Source: Gammaproteobacteria bacterium (GTDB lineage Bacteria; Pseudomonadota; Gammaproteobacteria; Eutrophobiales; Eutrophobiaceae). Taken from it: a stretch of 21,913 bases of DNA. The DNA is taken from the NCBI GenBank assembly GCA_015661095.1, contig JACVQI010000005.1, positions 10,103-32,015 on the forward strand, written 5' to 3'. A model generated the notes under the pieces. It was not told where the DNA came from. It saw only the letters and a program-made list of their open reading frames with translations, and did not search any database. The translations under genes were made by a program, and so were the position numbers. Each line of letters begins with the position of its first letter. The first letter of the stretch is position 1. Positions 7,064-16,064 of the stretch are shown piece by piece.

Positions 7064-7214
7064 CCTTGCGCCATCGCGAGGTAGCAGAGCCGGAAGAGCG
7101 GTGGGTTGAATTCCGAAGATTCAGAGGAAATCAGGACGCGGAAAATTGAGGCTGTAGAACCGGGAATCGCACGAAAATCGGGGTGCTTAGCAGGTTGGTA
7201 GTGAGAAATACGGG

Positions 7215-7862
7215 TTAGGCACCGAATTTCTGCATCCGTTCCAGTCGCGCGTGACCGCGATTCGATGGCTCGCCGCGGATCCATAAAATCAGTTCCAGTA
7301 AGAGATCGGCGGTGAGGCCCCAGACATAACCGCCTTCCCATGCGAAGGCCTTGGTAACGTGTGTGGTATTGCCTCCCTTGGGAAATACCACCTTGTGCTC
7401 CCGTTCAGCTTCAGGCCGCATAAGAGTTGCCATATCCGCGATGAGGATTTCCGCCACTTCACGGGGATTAGCGGTTAACGGCGGGCGCTGTTCCAGCCAG
7501 CCGACGTAGGGAACGACGTGATGGCCAAACCGGCTCCAGGCATCATCCAGTCTGCCCATGATCATGATTAACTCCGGAACAATTCCCAGTTCCTCCCAGG
7601 TCTCACGCAGAGCGGCATCGGCATAGCTTGGATCAGCTTCATCAACACGGCCGCCGGGGAAAGAAACCTGACCCTGATGACTGGAGACGCTGTCAGTGCG
7701 CTTGGTCATGACCAGCTCCACACGATCGTCACCGGCCGGCCAGAAGCACAGTAAAACCGCCGCCCTTTTATAGCGCTCCGGCAGAGTGCCGACAGGAAAT
7801 TGCATGACCTCCCGATCCGGCAACTGCTGCAGACGTTGGTAGAAATGCTCTCTGAAACTCAT
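7215..7862 (-). CDS. NUDIX hydrolase, CoA-pyrophosphatase type (NudL/YeaB-like)
   Basis: A 215-residue protein. The CoA-pyrophosphatase family signature precedes and merges with the Nudix box: TKRTDSVSSHQGQVSFPGG (53-71), then RVDEADPS, then REtwEELGI (86-94). The spacing between GG and REx2EE is one residue longer than in canonical Nudix boxes and an Asp replaces the first Glu, as in the CoA diphosphatase subfamily. These enzymes cleave CoA and its esters to 3',5'-ADP and phosphopantetheine and need Mg2+ or Mn2+. The substrate assignment is by family only. It is on the same strand as the polyamine operon but separated by 320 bases and a likely terminator. Confidence 0.88.
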   Translation of the reverse strand: MSFREHFYQRLQQLPDREVMQFPVGTLPERYKRAAVLLCFWPAGDDRVELVMTKRTDSVSSHQGQVSFPGGRVDEADPSYADAALRETWEELGIVPELIMIMGRLDDAWSRFGHHVVPYVGWLEQRPPLTANPREVAEILIADMATLMRPEAEREHKVVFPKGGNTTHVTKAFAWEGGYVWGLTADLLLELILWIRGEPSNRGHARLERMQKFGA

Positions 7863-8076
7863 GATATGGAGTTGGATAGCTGATTTAGTCGAATTTCTGA
7901 ATTAAAATTATCCGGTGGAGACCATCGCCAAAGCTTACCTAAAACCGGCTGAAATGAATATTACTAACGATCTTCAACTCCTCTCTCCGCCCTAATTTCC
8001 GAGACACAGAGTCACACCGATTGGAGCTATTGATTTGATATCACTGGCCGCACCCTGGATAGACGGAGGTCAAACT

Positions 8077-8271
8077 GTGAGACATTTCAAACAGGGCAAT
8101 GTCGCCTTTCGTCACGCAAACCTCCACAGGTACACCTATGCTGCATCACACGACTTTGACAGTCGGCAACAGCTCCTGCAGCATTACTTAAAAAACAACA
8201 TAATCAACAAGTTATATCGGCATACAGGAGCTTACGCTGGTGTGTCAAAACGCGTAAGTAATCCCTGCTGA
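8077..8271 (+). CDS. Possible small protein, unrecognised
   Basis: A 64-residue frame starting at GTG 8077 and preceded by GGAGGT with 6 bases spacing, an excellent ribosome-binding site. The product is rich in His, Tyr, Asn and Arg, has no hydrophobic segment and matches no family I know; a piece reads DFDSRQQLLQHYL. The frame is also open upstream to a TTG at 8035. Evidence is limited to the ribosome-binding site and an open frame, so it may be spurious or a gene fragment. Confidence 0.25.
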   Translation: MRHFKQGNVAFRHANLHRYTYAASHDFDSRQQLLQHYLKNNIINKLYRHTGAYAGVSKRVSNPC

Positions 8272-8498
8272 CTTCTAATACTTTCCGAAGGTTTCGATCG
8301 AACCGGCATATATCGCACTGCTTGACCACCCCCCGATGTTGGATAAAGTCATTTTGGATAACAACGCACCGGCTATGCAGCATGAGAGATGGGAACGTAT
8401 AGCTGCATCTCAAAACCTCCCACTCAAACAGATTGGCATAATATATGCGGCTGCAGGGATGAAAAATTATTTTAACTGGTACTGCTAACTATGTGTGT

Positions 8499-8525
8499 TT
8501 TACAGGTCAAAGATTCGTATATACT
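8499..8525 (+). promoter_or_regulatory. Candidate promoter of clpS-clpA
   Basis: TTTACA (8499-8504), 15 bases, TATACT (8520-8525), about 34 bases before the clpS ATG. The hexamers are good but the spacer is short, so support is moderate. Confidence 0.35.
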
Positions 8526-8558
8526 AAATAGAGATGTATATGTCGTCAGATAAATAAA

Positions 8559-8879
8559 ATGTCAGAGAAAACTGGCCATCATCCGGACGAAAGCCTGGTT
8601 GTACAAGAAGCGAAGCCCAAGCTTAAACGTCCGCCTTTATTCAAGGTCATCCTGATCAATGATGACTACACTCCCATGGAATTTGTCGTCCATATTCTGG
8701 AGGCTTTTTTCAATCTCGATCGAGAAACAGCAACACGTATCATGCTGGAAGTGCATACACGTGGGAAGGGCATATGCGGTATCTATACGCATGAAATAGC
8801 AGAAACCAAAGTTTCACAAGTAAATTATTATTCGCGCGAAAACCAACATCCACTTTTATGCACCATGGAAAAAGCCTGA
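8559..8879 (+). CDS. clpS: ATP-dependent Clp protease adaptor ClpS
   Basis: A 106-residue adaptor that delivers N-end-rule substrates (Leu, Phe, Trp or Tyr at the N-terminus) to ClpAP. The flexible, charged N-terminal 25 residues are followed by the core FKVILINDDYTPMEFVV. The N-degron pocket residues N34, D35, D36, M40 and H66 (in EVHTRGKG) fall at the same positions as in E. coli ClpS. It is followed by clpA after 13 bases, the usual arrangement. No strong Shine-Dalgarno motif precedes the ATG; the upstream sequence is AT-rich. Confidence 0.96.
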   Translation: MSEKTGHHPDESLVVQEAKPKLKRPPLFKVILINDDYTPMEFVVHILEAFFNLDRETATRIMLEVHTRGKGICGIYTHEIAETKVSQVNYYSRENQHPLLCTMEKA

Positions 8880-8892
8880 GAGGACTTGCGCC

Positions 8893-11190
8893 ATGCTTGA
8901 TAAAGAACTTGAACAGACGCTGAATGATGCCCTTAGACGCGCCAGAGAACAACGTCATGAATTCATGACGGTTGAACACCTGTTATTAGCGCTTCTGGAC
9001 AATACTTCCGCTGCCAAGGTACTACGTGCCTGCGGCGCGGATCTGAATTCCCTGCATAACGATTTAATCAAGTTTATCGCGGAAAACTCCCCCCTGCTGC
9101 CGGAACATGACGAGCGCGAAACCCAACCGACACTGGGTTTTCAGAGAGTGCTGCAACGGGCTGTCTTCCACGTGCAATCCTCTGGCAAGAAGGAAGTCAC
9201 CGGGGCGAATGTGCTGGTAGCCATATTCGGGGAACGGGAATCCCACGCCGCCTATTTCCTGAGCAAACAGAACATCGCGCGACTGGATGTGGTCAACTAT
9301 ATTTCCCATGGTATCGCCAAGATTGCCGATGAAACTCGCAGCGAAGCTCCGGGTTCAACCACGGATGAAGAGACGCGTACGGAAGAAGGTGGGACCAGTC
9401 CGCTGGACGCTTACGCCAACAACCTCAACCAGCTGGCTGCCATTGGCAAGATCGACCCCTTGATCGGCCGTGAAGATGAAATCCAGCGCACCATCCAGAT
9501 CCTGTGCCGGCGCCGCAAAAATAACCCCCTGTATGTCGGTGAAGCAGGTGTTGGGAAGACTGCCATCGCGGAAGGGCTGGCGAAGATGATCGTCGACAAG
9601 CAGGTGCCAGAAGTGTTGCTGGACAGCACCATCTATTGCCTGGACATGGGAGCTCTGCTGGCCGGCACCAAATACCGCGGGGATTTTGAAAAGAGACTGA
9701 AGGGTGTTATCAACCAACTGAAGAAAGTCAAAGGCTCCATACTTTTTATTGACGAGATTCACACCATTATCGGCGCCGGTGCCGCATCCGGCGGCGTGAT
9801 GGATGCCTCCAATATCATCAAGCCGGTACTTGCGTCCGGCGATCTGAAATGCATCGGTTCCACCACCTATCAGGAATTCCGGGGAATATTCGAGAAAGAC
9901 CGGGCGCTGGCCCGCCGCTTCCAGAAGATCGATGTGGCCGAACCCTCCATTGAGGAAGCGGTGAAGATCCTGCATGGCCTCAAATCGAAGTTCGAGGAGT
10001 ATCATAATGTCCGTTATACCAATCAGGCACTGCGGGCCGCGGTGGAGCTGACGGAACGCTATATCAATGACCGGCACCTGCCGGACAAGGCCATCGATAT
10101 CATTGATGAGGCCGGTGCCTCACAACGTTTATTGCCGGCATCTCGCCGCAAGAAGACCGTCGGTGTCCACGATATCGAAAACATCGTCGCCAAGGTCGCG
10201 CGCATACCGCCGAAGACGGTCAACTCCTCGGACAAGGACATCATGAAGAATCTGGAGCGCAATCTGATGATGGTCGTGTTCGGCCAGGAACGGGCGGTCC
10301 AGACTCTGGCTACCGCCATCAAAACCGCGCGCTCCGGCCTGGGTAATCCACAAACGCCTATCGGCGCCTTCCTGTTCGCAGGACCAACCGGGGTCGGCAA
10401 GACCGAACTTAGCCGGCAACTGGCCCGCACCATGGGTATAGAACTGGTGCGCTTTGATATGTCGGAATATATGGAACGGCATACCGTTTCCCGCCTGATC
10501 GGGGCGCCGCCCGGGTACGTCGGGTTTGATCAGGGCGGCCTGCTGACCGATGCCATCAATAAACATCCACATGCGGTGCTGCTGCTGGACGAAATGGAAA
10601 AGGCCCATCCGGACGTCTTCAATCTGCTGCTGCAAGTCATGGACCATGGCACACTGACCGATACCAACGGGCGCAGAACCGATTTTCGTAATGTCATCCT
10701 CATCATGACCACAAATGCCGGCGCCGATCGTATCAGCCGGTCGTCGGTCGGATTCACGCAGCAGGATCACACCTCGGACGCGACGGAGGTGATTAAACGC
10801 ACCTTCAGCCCGGAGTTCCGCAACCGTCTGGATGCCATCATCGAGTTCAATCCGCTGGACAATAAAACCATCTTAAACGTAGTGGATAAATTCCTGGTCG
10901 AACTGCAGGTACAACTGGACGAAAAGAAAGTCACCATGGATGTCGATGATTCCGCCCGGGAGTGGCTCGCCACTAATGGTTACGACAAGATCATGGGGGC
11001 GCGGCCGATGTCCCGTCTGATCCAGGAAAAGATCAAGAAGCTCATCGCCGAGGAATTGCTGTTTGGTAAATTGATGCAGGGCGGTCATTTCATCGTGACT
11101 GAGGAACAGGGCGATATCAAGATTGAAATACTGGAAAAGGAAGCCACACCGGATAATCAGGAAAACCCTGACAAACTGGAGGTTCCCTGA
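8893..11190 (+). CDS. clpA: ATP-dependent Clp protease ATP-binding subunit ClpA
   Basis: A 765-residue AAA+ unfoldase that partners ClpP and ClpS. Order of parts: N-domain (1-145, with EFMTVEHLLLALL), D1 with Walker A GEAGVGKT (217-224) and Walker B FIDE (D287, E288), and D2 with Walker A GPTGVGKT (497-504) and Walker B LLDE (D566, E567). There is no ClpB-type middle coiled coil. The ClpP-docking loop is VGF (619-621) where E. coli has IGL. The C-terminus has GARPMSRLIQ (sensor 2). The tail is acidic. A good ribosome-binding site (GAGAGGA) precedes ATG 8893. No clpP is present in the window. The gene converges on the lipoprotein gene with 43 bases between. Confidence 0.96.
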   Translation: MLDKELEQTLNDALRRAREQRHEFMTVEHLLLALLDNTSAAKVLRACGADLNSLHNDLIKFIAENSPLLPEHDERETQPTLGFQRVLQRAVFHVQSSGKKEVTGANVLVAIFGERESHAAYFLSKQNIARLDVVNYISHGIAKIADETRSEAPGSTTDEETRTEEGGTSPLDAYANNLNQLAAIGKIDPLIGREDEIQRTIQILCRRRKNNPLYVGEAGVGKTAIAEGLAKMIVDKQVPEVLLDSTIYCLDMGALLAGTKYRGDFEKRLKGVINQLKKVKGSILFIDEIHTIIGAGAASGGVMDASNIIKPVLASGDLKCIGSTTYQEFRGIFEKDRALARRFQKIDVAEPSIEEAVKILHGLKSKFEEYHNVRYTNQALRAAVELTERYINDRHLPDKAIDIIDEAGASQRLLPASRRKKTVGVHDIENIVAKVARIPPKTVNSSDKDIMKNLERNLMMVVFGQERAVQTLATAIKTARSGLGNPQTPIGAFLFAGPTGVGKTELSRQLARTMGIELVRFDMSEYMERHTVSRLIGAPPGYVGFDQGGLLTDAINKHPHAVLLLDEMEKAHPDVFNLLLQVMDHGTLTDTNGRRTDFRNVILIMTTNAGADRISRSSVGFTQQDHTSDATEVIKRTFSPEFRNRLDAIIEFNPLDNKTILNVVDKFLVELQVQLDEKKVTMDVDDSAREWLATNGYDKIMGARPMSRLIQEKIKKLIAEELLFGKLMQGGHFIVTEEQGDIKIEILEKEATPDNQENPDKLEVP

Positions 11191-11233
11191 TTACTGATTT
11201 ACAGCCCACCTGTCAGAAATTTTGAGTCAGGTA

Positions 11234-11536
11234 CTAGTCGTCGCTCCGCTCGACTTCAACATCTATTCTGTCGACGGGAATCGTATCCCGGAAAAAATCC
11301 GGGTGTAATGGCGCGACGAACACTCTTACTGCCGCCCGCTCGCCGCCATAACCATCCGGGTATATCACCACGTCCTCTTTGTTCATGGTGCGACCGTTCA
11401 ACATCATGGTGCCATCGGCATAGATGACCAGCACCTCCTTTTTCTTTTCATGCGGCTTGCCGGCGCTCGTCTGATTCGTCGAACAGGAACCTATCATCAG
11501 CACACTGGCCAACAGTAATAAATATTTGGCTCTCAT
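11234..11536 (-). CDS. Small putative lipoprotein, function unknown
   Basis: A 100-residue protein with a type II signal peptide: MRAKYLLLLASVLMIGSC, where IGSC is a lipobox with the lipidated Cys at residue 18. The mature part begins with a Lys-rich linker (HEKKKE) and contains VIYADGTMMLNGR and VVIYPDGYGGERAAVRVFV, with an acidic C-terminus. I do not recognise the family. The ATG at 11536 is preferred to an in-frame GTG at 11542; no strong ribosome-binding site is visible for either. It is 50 bases downstream of the DMT exporter on the same strand and could be co-transcribed. Confidence 0.72.
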   Translation of the reverse strand: MRAKYLLLLASVLMIGSCSTNQTSAGKPHEKKKEVLVIYADGTMMLNGRTMNKEDVVIYPDGYGGERAAVRVFVAPLHPDFFRDTIPVDRIDVEVERSDD

Positions 11537-11586
11537 TACCACTAAGCATAGGCTATCCGCTATTGGATATCTTGATAAAGTTTTAC

Positions 11587-12492
11587 TTACCCTAGTCCTA
11601 CCAGTAACGCTCCAATAATCCCCAGGCTGATTGCGCCAAATCTGATCAGGGTGATCCGTTCCTTCAGAAACAAGGCGGCGAGTATGAAGATAAAAATGCT
11701 ACTGGTCTGGTTCAGTGCCGCTGCCGTTGAAGCCTGGGTGAATTTCATGCCGGCCAACCAGATAATCATCGACAGATAACCGCCGATAAACGACCCGGCA
11801 AAGGTATACGTTCTATGGCTGCTGGCGATAATTGAGCCCAGGATAGCTTTGCGCCGCGGATGAACTGACAGAAATATAAAGAGGACCACTACACCGCCGA
11901 TCAATCTGGTCAGTGTCACCCACAGCAACTCACTCCGATCCAGGACCGGTTTCGCCATGACAATGCCGACCGCCATGGCGGCCATGGCCAGTACACCCCA
12001 CATGACGCCCAATAATAATTGTCGCCGGCCTATAGATTGTTCATCTCGCTCACCGGTAATGGCCAGGACAGCGGAAATGATCAGCAAGGCCCCGATGCCT
12101 TGCATGACATTCAGCGATTCGCCCAGCCACAGGAACGACAAACCGATAATGAAGGGGCTGTAGAGGCAATCAACGATGGATGACCTGCCGGCGCCGAGGA
12201 GGTTCAGACTGTGGAAAAACATGGTGTCGGCGATGCCGATGCCGAGCGCGCCACTGGCCATTAGTATCAAGTAGTCACTGGTTGCAACTTCCGGCAGCAG
12301 CGACCTGGACATGATCAGCATGGTCGGCACCAACAACAGGATGGCCAGAATATTTTTAAACTGGTTCAACCCTATGGGATGGACCTTTTCCCCGCTCTTC
12401 TTGAACAGGATGACAGCGGAGGCCCAGATGATGGCCGTCGTCAATGCCAGTATTTCACCCAGGCGCGAGTTTATGAAATCGGCCATACCCAT
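11587..12492 (-). CDS. EamA/DMT-superfamily transporter
   Basis: A 301-residue integral membrane protein with about ten hydrophobic helices arranged as two repeated EamA halves. The first half runs from ILALTTAIIWASAVILFKK to about residue 145; the second from LLLGVMWGVLAMAAMAVGI to the end. Each half ends in the typical small-residue helix (ALLIISAVLAITG, then ISLGIIGALLVGLG). Members export amino acids, nucleosides or other metabolites; the substrate cannot be told here. It is 42 bases downstream of the DUF2797 gene. The start could be ATG 12492 or ATG 12486. Confidence 0.88.
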   Translation of the reverse strand: MGMADFINSRLGEILALTTAIIWASAVILFKKSGEKVHPIGLNQFKNILAILLLVPTMLIMSRSLLPEVATSDYLILMASGALGIGIADTMFFHSLNLLGAGRSSIVDCLYSPFIIGLSFLWLGESLNVMQGIGALLIISAVLAITGERDEQSIGRRQLLLGVMWGVLAMAAMAVGIVMAKPVLDRSELLWVTLTRLIGGVVVLFIFLSVHPRRKAILGSIIASSHRTYTFAGSFIGGYLSMIIWLAGMKFTQASTAAALNQTSSIFIFILAALFLKERITLIRFGAISLGIIGALLVGLG

Positions 12493-12534
12493 TAATCGTT
12501 GGACTCGTGAACAGTCAAAGCAGGCAGTCTAAGG

Positions 12535-13335
12535 TTAATATTCGAGGTGGATTTTATAGCCACCATGCTTCCTGATGTTGATAACACCGGTATCGAACAA
12601 CAGATACTGACCCTTGATCCCCAACAGTGTTCCCTCTATCCGTGGCGACTTATCGAAGCTGAGGGACTTGATCTTCACAGGATAATTTAAAACAGGATAG
12701 TCAAAGCGGTGGACAGCTTCCTCCACGATGACACCATCCTGATAATCCCGGGTTATTTCCTGCAATACCGGTAGCAACCTGGCTCTCTCATCAACCAGAT
12801 CGATCTCGACAATCTTGTTTTTCAACATATCGCGCCAGTTGGTTTTGTCATTGAAATACTCCTTCAATGCCAGCTCGATCCGGCCCGAGTCATAGCGGCT
12901 GCCAACCCTGGCCACCGGGATGGCCGCGACAGCACCCTGATCGATCCAGCGGGTCGGGATCTGGGTATGGCGGGTGATGCCGACCTTGAGTCCGGAGGAA
13001 TTGGCCAGATAGATAACATGTTCGATCATACAATTAACCTGGCCCCACTCCGGCTCCCGGCAGGTGCCCTTATGATAATGACACAACTCCGGTTTCAGGA
13101 TGCACAAATCACAACGGGCCAGTTGCTGCATGCAGGGATAGCAATAACCCTGCTGAAAGCTCTTACTGGTTTTCCGCTGGCAATTGATGCAGTTGATCTC
13201 GCCTTCAAACCGCAAAACTATTTGTTGACCGATTAATGGATTCAACGCCAGTGTTGTTTCGCCGATCGGCAGCGAATAAAGTACAGGCGAGACATGCACT
13301 GCCTGCATTTTCAGGATATTACCGGTAATGTTCAT
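12535..13335 (-). CDS. DUF2797 protein with cysteine-rich N-terminal half and GIY-YIG-like segment
   Basis: A 266-residue protein of unknown function. The first half carries eight cysteines in pairs that suggest bound zinc: CINC (49-52), CYPC (65-68), CDLC (75-78), C85 and C92. Then comes VIYLANSSGLKVGITR (107-122), RWIDQGA (129-135) and a conserved-looking Glu at 154, which resembles the core of GIY-YIG nucleases. The C-terminal third is beta-rich (GTLLGIKGQYLLFDTGVINIRKHGGY). Nuclease activity is an inference. ATG 13335 is preferred to an in-frame GTG at 13389, because MNITGNI is a plausible family start. It lies 98 bases after argA on the same strand. Confidence 0.8.
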   Translation of the reverse strand: MNITGNILKMQAVHVSPVLYSLPIGETTLALNPLIGQQIVLRFEGEINCINCQRKTSKSFQQGYCYPCMQQLARCDLCILKPELCHYHKGTCREPEWGQVNCMIEHVIYLANSSGLKVGITRHTQIPTRWIDQGAVAAIPVARVGSRYDSGRIELALKEYFNDKTNWRDMLKNKIVEIDLVDERARLLPVLQEITRDYQDGVIVEEAVHRFDYPVLNYPVKIKSLSFDKSPRIEGTLLGIKGQYLLFDTGVINIRKHGGYKIHLEY

Positions 13336-13433
13336 AGGTGGAATCTCAGCCGCCGACTTATGCCATGTCCGCGTGGACAAACTCGCCAATGCTGATATCA
13401 GGCAAAATAAGGACCGCTATAATAAGCACTCAA

Positions 13434-14747
13434 TCACAGCTTTTTTATCAAAACTTTCGAGTTACGCTGAAAGTTGTACAGCGCCTTGCGTTCGACCGGC
13501 AGATTTTCGAGCGCAGCGTTGGCGAAGCCACGTTCCAGGAACCAGTGTTCGGCATGTGTGGTTAATGCGAAAATTGACTTCAATTTTTTCCTGGCCGCCG
13601 CATTTTCCATAAACGACAGTAGCTGTTCACCACGACCTTCATTATTGTACTCGGGGTGCACGGCCAGACAGGCGAATTCCGCGGTATGTTCAGCGGCGAA
13701 GGGATACAGTGCCGCGCAGGCGATGATGACGCCATCCCGCTCCATCACGGTGAAGTGATCGATTTCCAGTTCCAGTTTTTCCCTGGACCGCTCCACCAGC
13801 ACACCCTGTCGCTCCAATGGTTCCAGCAACTCGAGGATGCCATTGATGTCATCGATACCGGCCGGCCGGATGACATCATAGGGTAAATTACTGATCATGG
13901 TGCCGCTGCCGTCGCGTGTGAACAGCTCCTGCAAGATTGCGCCATCGATCCGCCGATCGATCAGGTGTACCCGGGGCACGCCGCCGGCGCAGGCGATGAT
14001 AGCCGCATCCAGATAAGAATGGATGGCAGTGGTTTCCTCGCTATCCGCCAGCAGTGTCCTGGCTTCATCCAGCAGCAACTGCCTGATTAAACGGCCATCG
14101 CTGTCCACCAGACCTTCCGCTTCCATCAGGTATATCAGTTTATCGGCGCGCAGATGGGTGGCCAGACTGCTCGCCAGCTTGTCCGCAGATAGATTAAAAG
14201 CCTCGCCAGTCGTGGAATAACCGATCGGAGGTACCAGGACGATTTCATGCCCCTTGAGCTTGGCGAAAATGGCATCGGTATCGATGCTGCGGATCTCCCC
14301 GGTGAACTGGAAGTCAACGCCATCCAGTATACCCAGCGGCTTGGCTGTCACGTAGTTACCCGAACAAACCCTTAATTCGGCATTGGACATGGGTGTGTTG
14401 CCCAGGCCCATGGATAATTTCGCTTCGATCTCGATCCGCAGTTTCCCCGCCGCTTCCTTGACATAATCCATGACCGCCGCGGTGGTGACGCGCATACCCT
14501 TATGGTACTCAAGCGACAATTGCTCGCTGTTCAGCAGCTTTTCGATGGAAGCTCTGGTGCCATAGACCAGGACCAGTTGTATGCCGAGACTGTTCAGCAA
14601 CGCCAGGTCATGGATCAGGTGATTGAAGCCGTCACTGTGTACGGCATCATCATCGAACTTGATGACAAAGGTTTTGTTGCGATGCACGTGGATGTACGGC
14701 GTCGCGGCCCGAAACCACTTCACGAATTGGCTGGCATCTATAGTCAT
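13434..14747 (-). CDS. argA: N-acetylglutamate synthase (amino-acid kinase fold plus GNAT domain)
   Basis: A 437-residue classical ArgA, catalysing glutamate plus acetyl-CoA to N-acetylglutamate, the first step of arginine synthesis. The N-terminal amino-acid-kinase domain (about 20-270) carries QLVLVYGTRASIE and VLVPPIGYSTTGEAFNLSAD, the latter split here at the GEAFN part; it is the expected arginine-sensing domain. The GNAT domain (about 290-430) has the acetyl-CoA loop EGRGEQLL (370-377) and HWFLERGF. ATG 14747 overlaps the argE TGA as ATGA; a further in-frame TTG at 14765 is ignored. Pairing with argE indicates the linear rather than cyclic pathway. Confidence 0.94.
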   Translation of the reverse strand: MTIDASQFVKWFRAATPYIHVHRNKTFVIKFDDDAVHSDGFNHLIHDLALLNSLGIQLVLVYGTRASIEKLLNSEQLSLEYHKGMRVTTAAVMDYVKEAAGKLRIEIEAKLSMGLGNTPMSNAELRVCSGNYVTAKPLGILDGVDFQFTGEIRSIDTDAIFAKLKGHEIVLVPPIGYSTTGEAFNLSADKLASSLATHLRADKLIYLMEAEGLVDSDGRLIRQLLLDEARTLLADSEETTAIHSYLDAAIIACAGGVPRVHLIDRRIDGAILQELFTRDGSGTMISNLPYDVIRPAGIDDINGILELLEPLERQGVLVERSREKLELEIDHFTVMERDGVIIACAALYPFAAEHTAEFACLAVHPEYNNEGRGEQLLSFMENAAARKKLKSIFALTTHAEHWFLERGFANAALENLPVERKALYNFQRNSKVLIKKL

Positions 14748-15907
14748 GGTTGCGTATCGATACAAATATGTTTAATCAGTTTACCCAACAACCCCTGCAT
14801 GGGTTTAATCCGCTCCAGGGCGAGATATTCGTCGGCCTGGTGCGCCTGCTCGATATCACCCGCGCCCAGTATCACGGTATTCATGCCCATGGCATTCAGA
14901 TACGGAGCTTCGGTACCGAAGGCCACCGCACCCGCCGGTTCGCCGGCGAGCCGCTCGGCTATTTTAACGATTTCCGTCTCGCTGTCAGTATGTAATGCCG
15001 GTATTCCGGGGATAATGGATTCGAATTCGATGGTCAACCCGGTACCGTCGACGGCCTGCATTGAGGTCCGCCGGATACCGGCGCGAACTTCCTCCAGGTC
15101 CATGCCGGGTAGCAAGCGCAAATCGATAGTCATCTCACAGTCGCCGCAGATCCGGTTCGGGTTGTCGCCGCCATGAATACTGCCGAAATTCAGGGTCGGC
15201 ACCGCTACACGGAAGGCCGGGTCATGATTCGCCGCCTGGATAGCCGTACGCCATTGCTGTAAACCTGTGATCACCTCATGCATGCCTTCCAGGGCATTGA
15301 TCCCCAGGGCTGGGTCGCTGGCATGACCGGAACGGCCGATAAGCCGGATCTTTTCCATGATAATGGCCTTGTGCCGGTTCACTGGCTTCAACCCGGTCGG
15401 CTCGCCGATCAGGGCACTGCGACCCAATTGCCGTCCCGACGCCACCAAAGCCCGGGCGCCGGACATGGTACTTTCCTCATCGCAGGTGGCCAGCATATAG
15501 AGCGGCTGCCTGAGCCTGGTTAAATCCACATCCCTAAGCGTGTCTATCACGATCGGAAAAAAACATTTCATATCCGCGGCGCCGAGTCCGTAGAGCTTGT
15601 TGTCGCGTTCCGTTAATCGGAACGGGTCCTGCCGCCATGCGGCCACATCACAGGGGACGGTATCCGTATGGCCGGCCAGTACCAGCCCGCCCGGCCCGCT
15701 GCCGGCGCAGGCGATCAGATTAAATTTGGCCGGCTCGGTCTGGACCGGGATCAGTTCCACCGTGAAGCCCAGACCCTCGAACCATGTCGCCAGCAGCTCA
15801 ACCATGGTCCGGTTGCTCAGATCCAGACGTGGATCAAAACTGCTGATCGATGGCTGCGCGATCAGAGCCGCGAAACAGTCCATGAAATCTGGCGTTGATT
15901 TATTCAC
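14744..15907 (-). CDS. argE: Acetylornithine deacetylase
   Basis: An M20 peptidase-family enzyme of 387 residues that releases ornithine from N-acetylornithine. Metal ligands and catalytic residues are visible: AGHTDTVP (H80, D82), GLGAADMK (D112) and CDEEST (E144, E145), plus IGEPTGLKPV, GRSGHASDP, IHGGDNPNRIC and a C-terminal AHQADEYL. Similarity to E. coli ArgE extends to the first helix (FMDCFAALIAQPSIS). A GTG at 15907 is taken as the start because it keeps this helix and gives the usual length; TTG 15913 is an alternative. Cys replaces the usual Gly after ADMK. It is the first gene of argE-argA and diverges from ilvD. Its product ornithine is also the substrate of the odc enzyme. Confidence 0.93.
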   Translation of the reverse strand: MNKSTPDFMDCFAALIAQPSISSFDPRLDLSNRTMVELLATWFEGLGFTVELIPVQTEPAKFNLIACAGSGPGGLVLAGHTDTVPCDVAAWRQDPFRLTERDNKLYGLGAADMKCFFPIVIDTLRDVDLTRLRQPLYMLATCDEESTMSGARALVASGRQLGRSALIGEPTGLKPVNRHKAIIMEKIRLIGRSGHASDPALGINALEGMHEVITGLQQWRTAIQAANHDPAFRVAVPTLNFGSIHGGDNPNRICGDCEMTIDLRLLPGMDLEEVRAGIRRTSMQAVDGTGLTIEFESIIPGIPALHTDSETEIVKIAERLAGEPAGAVAFGTEAPYLNAMGMNTVILGAGDIEQAHQADEYLALERIKPMQGLLGKLIKHICIDTQP

Positions 15908-16064
15908 AAGCAATAATCCAGTGCGAACCGGGCTGCGTAGGATACAGAAAAATACTGCTAAAAAACAGGAATATACTGTTTCATCCTGGCCTACACTGTG
16001 AACTTGCGGGGTACTGTTGTATCCTATCGCACCTTTTTTATCGCAACCTGTTTTGGAACCACTC

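Larger units (their letters stand above)
7863..8558. other. Long intergenic stretch with only doubtful small reading frames
   Basis: These 696 bases separate the NUDIX gene from clpS. I see no RNA gene, repeat or recognisable protein. Two plus-strand frames are open: one described separately at 8077-8271, and a second open from 8279 to a TAA at 8486-8488 with a first ATG at 8336 (50 residues, no Shine-Dalgarno motif, containing IGIIYAAAGMKNYF). They may be remnants of a decayed gene or chance. The clpS promoter lies at the right end. Confidence 0.4.

Noticed and set aside
7015..7341. Minus-strand frame of 108 codons between NUDIX and speD
   Set aside because: Its first part overlaps the NUDIX gene in another frame, it crosses the hairpin at 7030-7063, and the product has no family pattern.
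9355..10770. Long minus-strand frames inside clpA
   Set aside because: They are antisense shadows of a clear clpA coding sequence in GC-rich codons.
2336..15907. dapE and argE as a possible recent duplication
   Set aside because: Both are M20 enzymes, but each carries its own family-specific motifs, so they are ancient paralogues rather than a local duplication.
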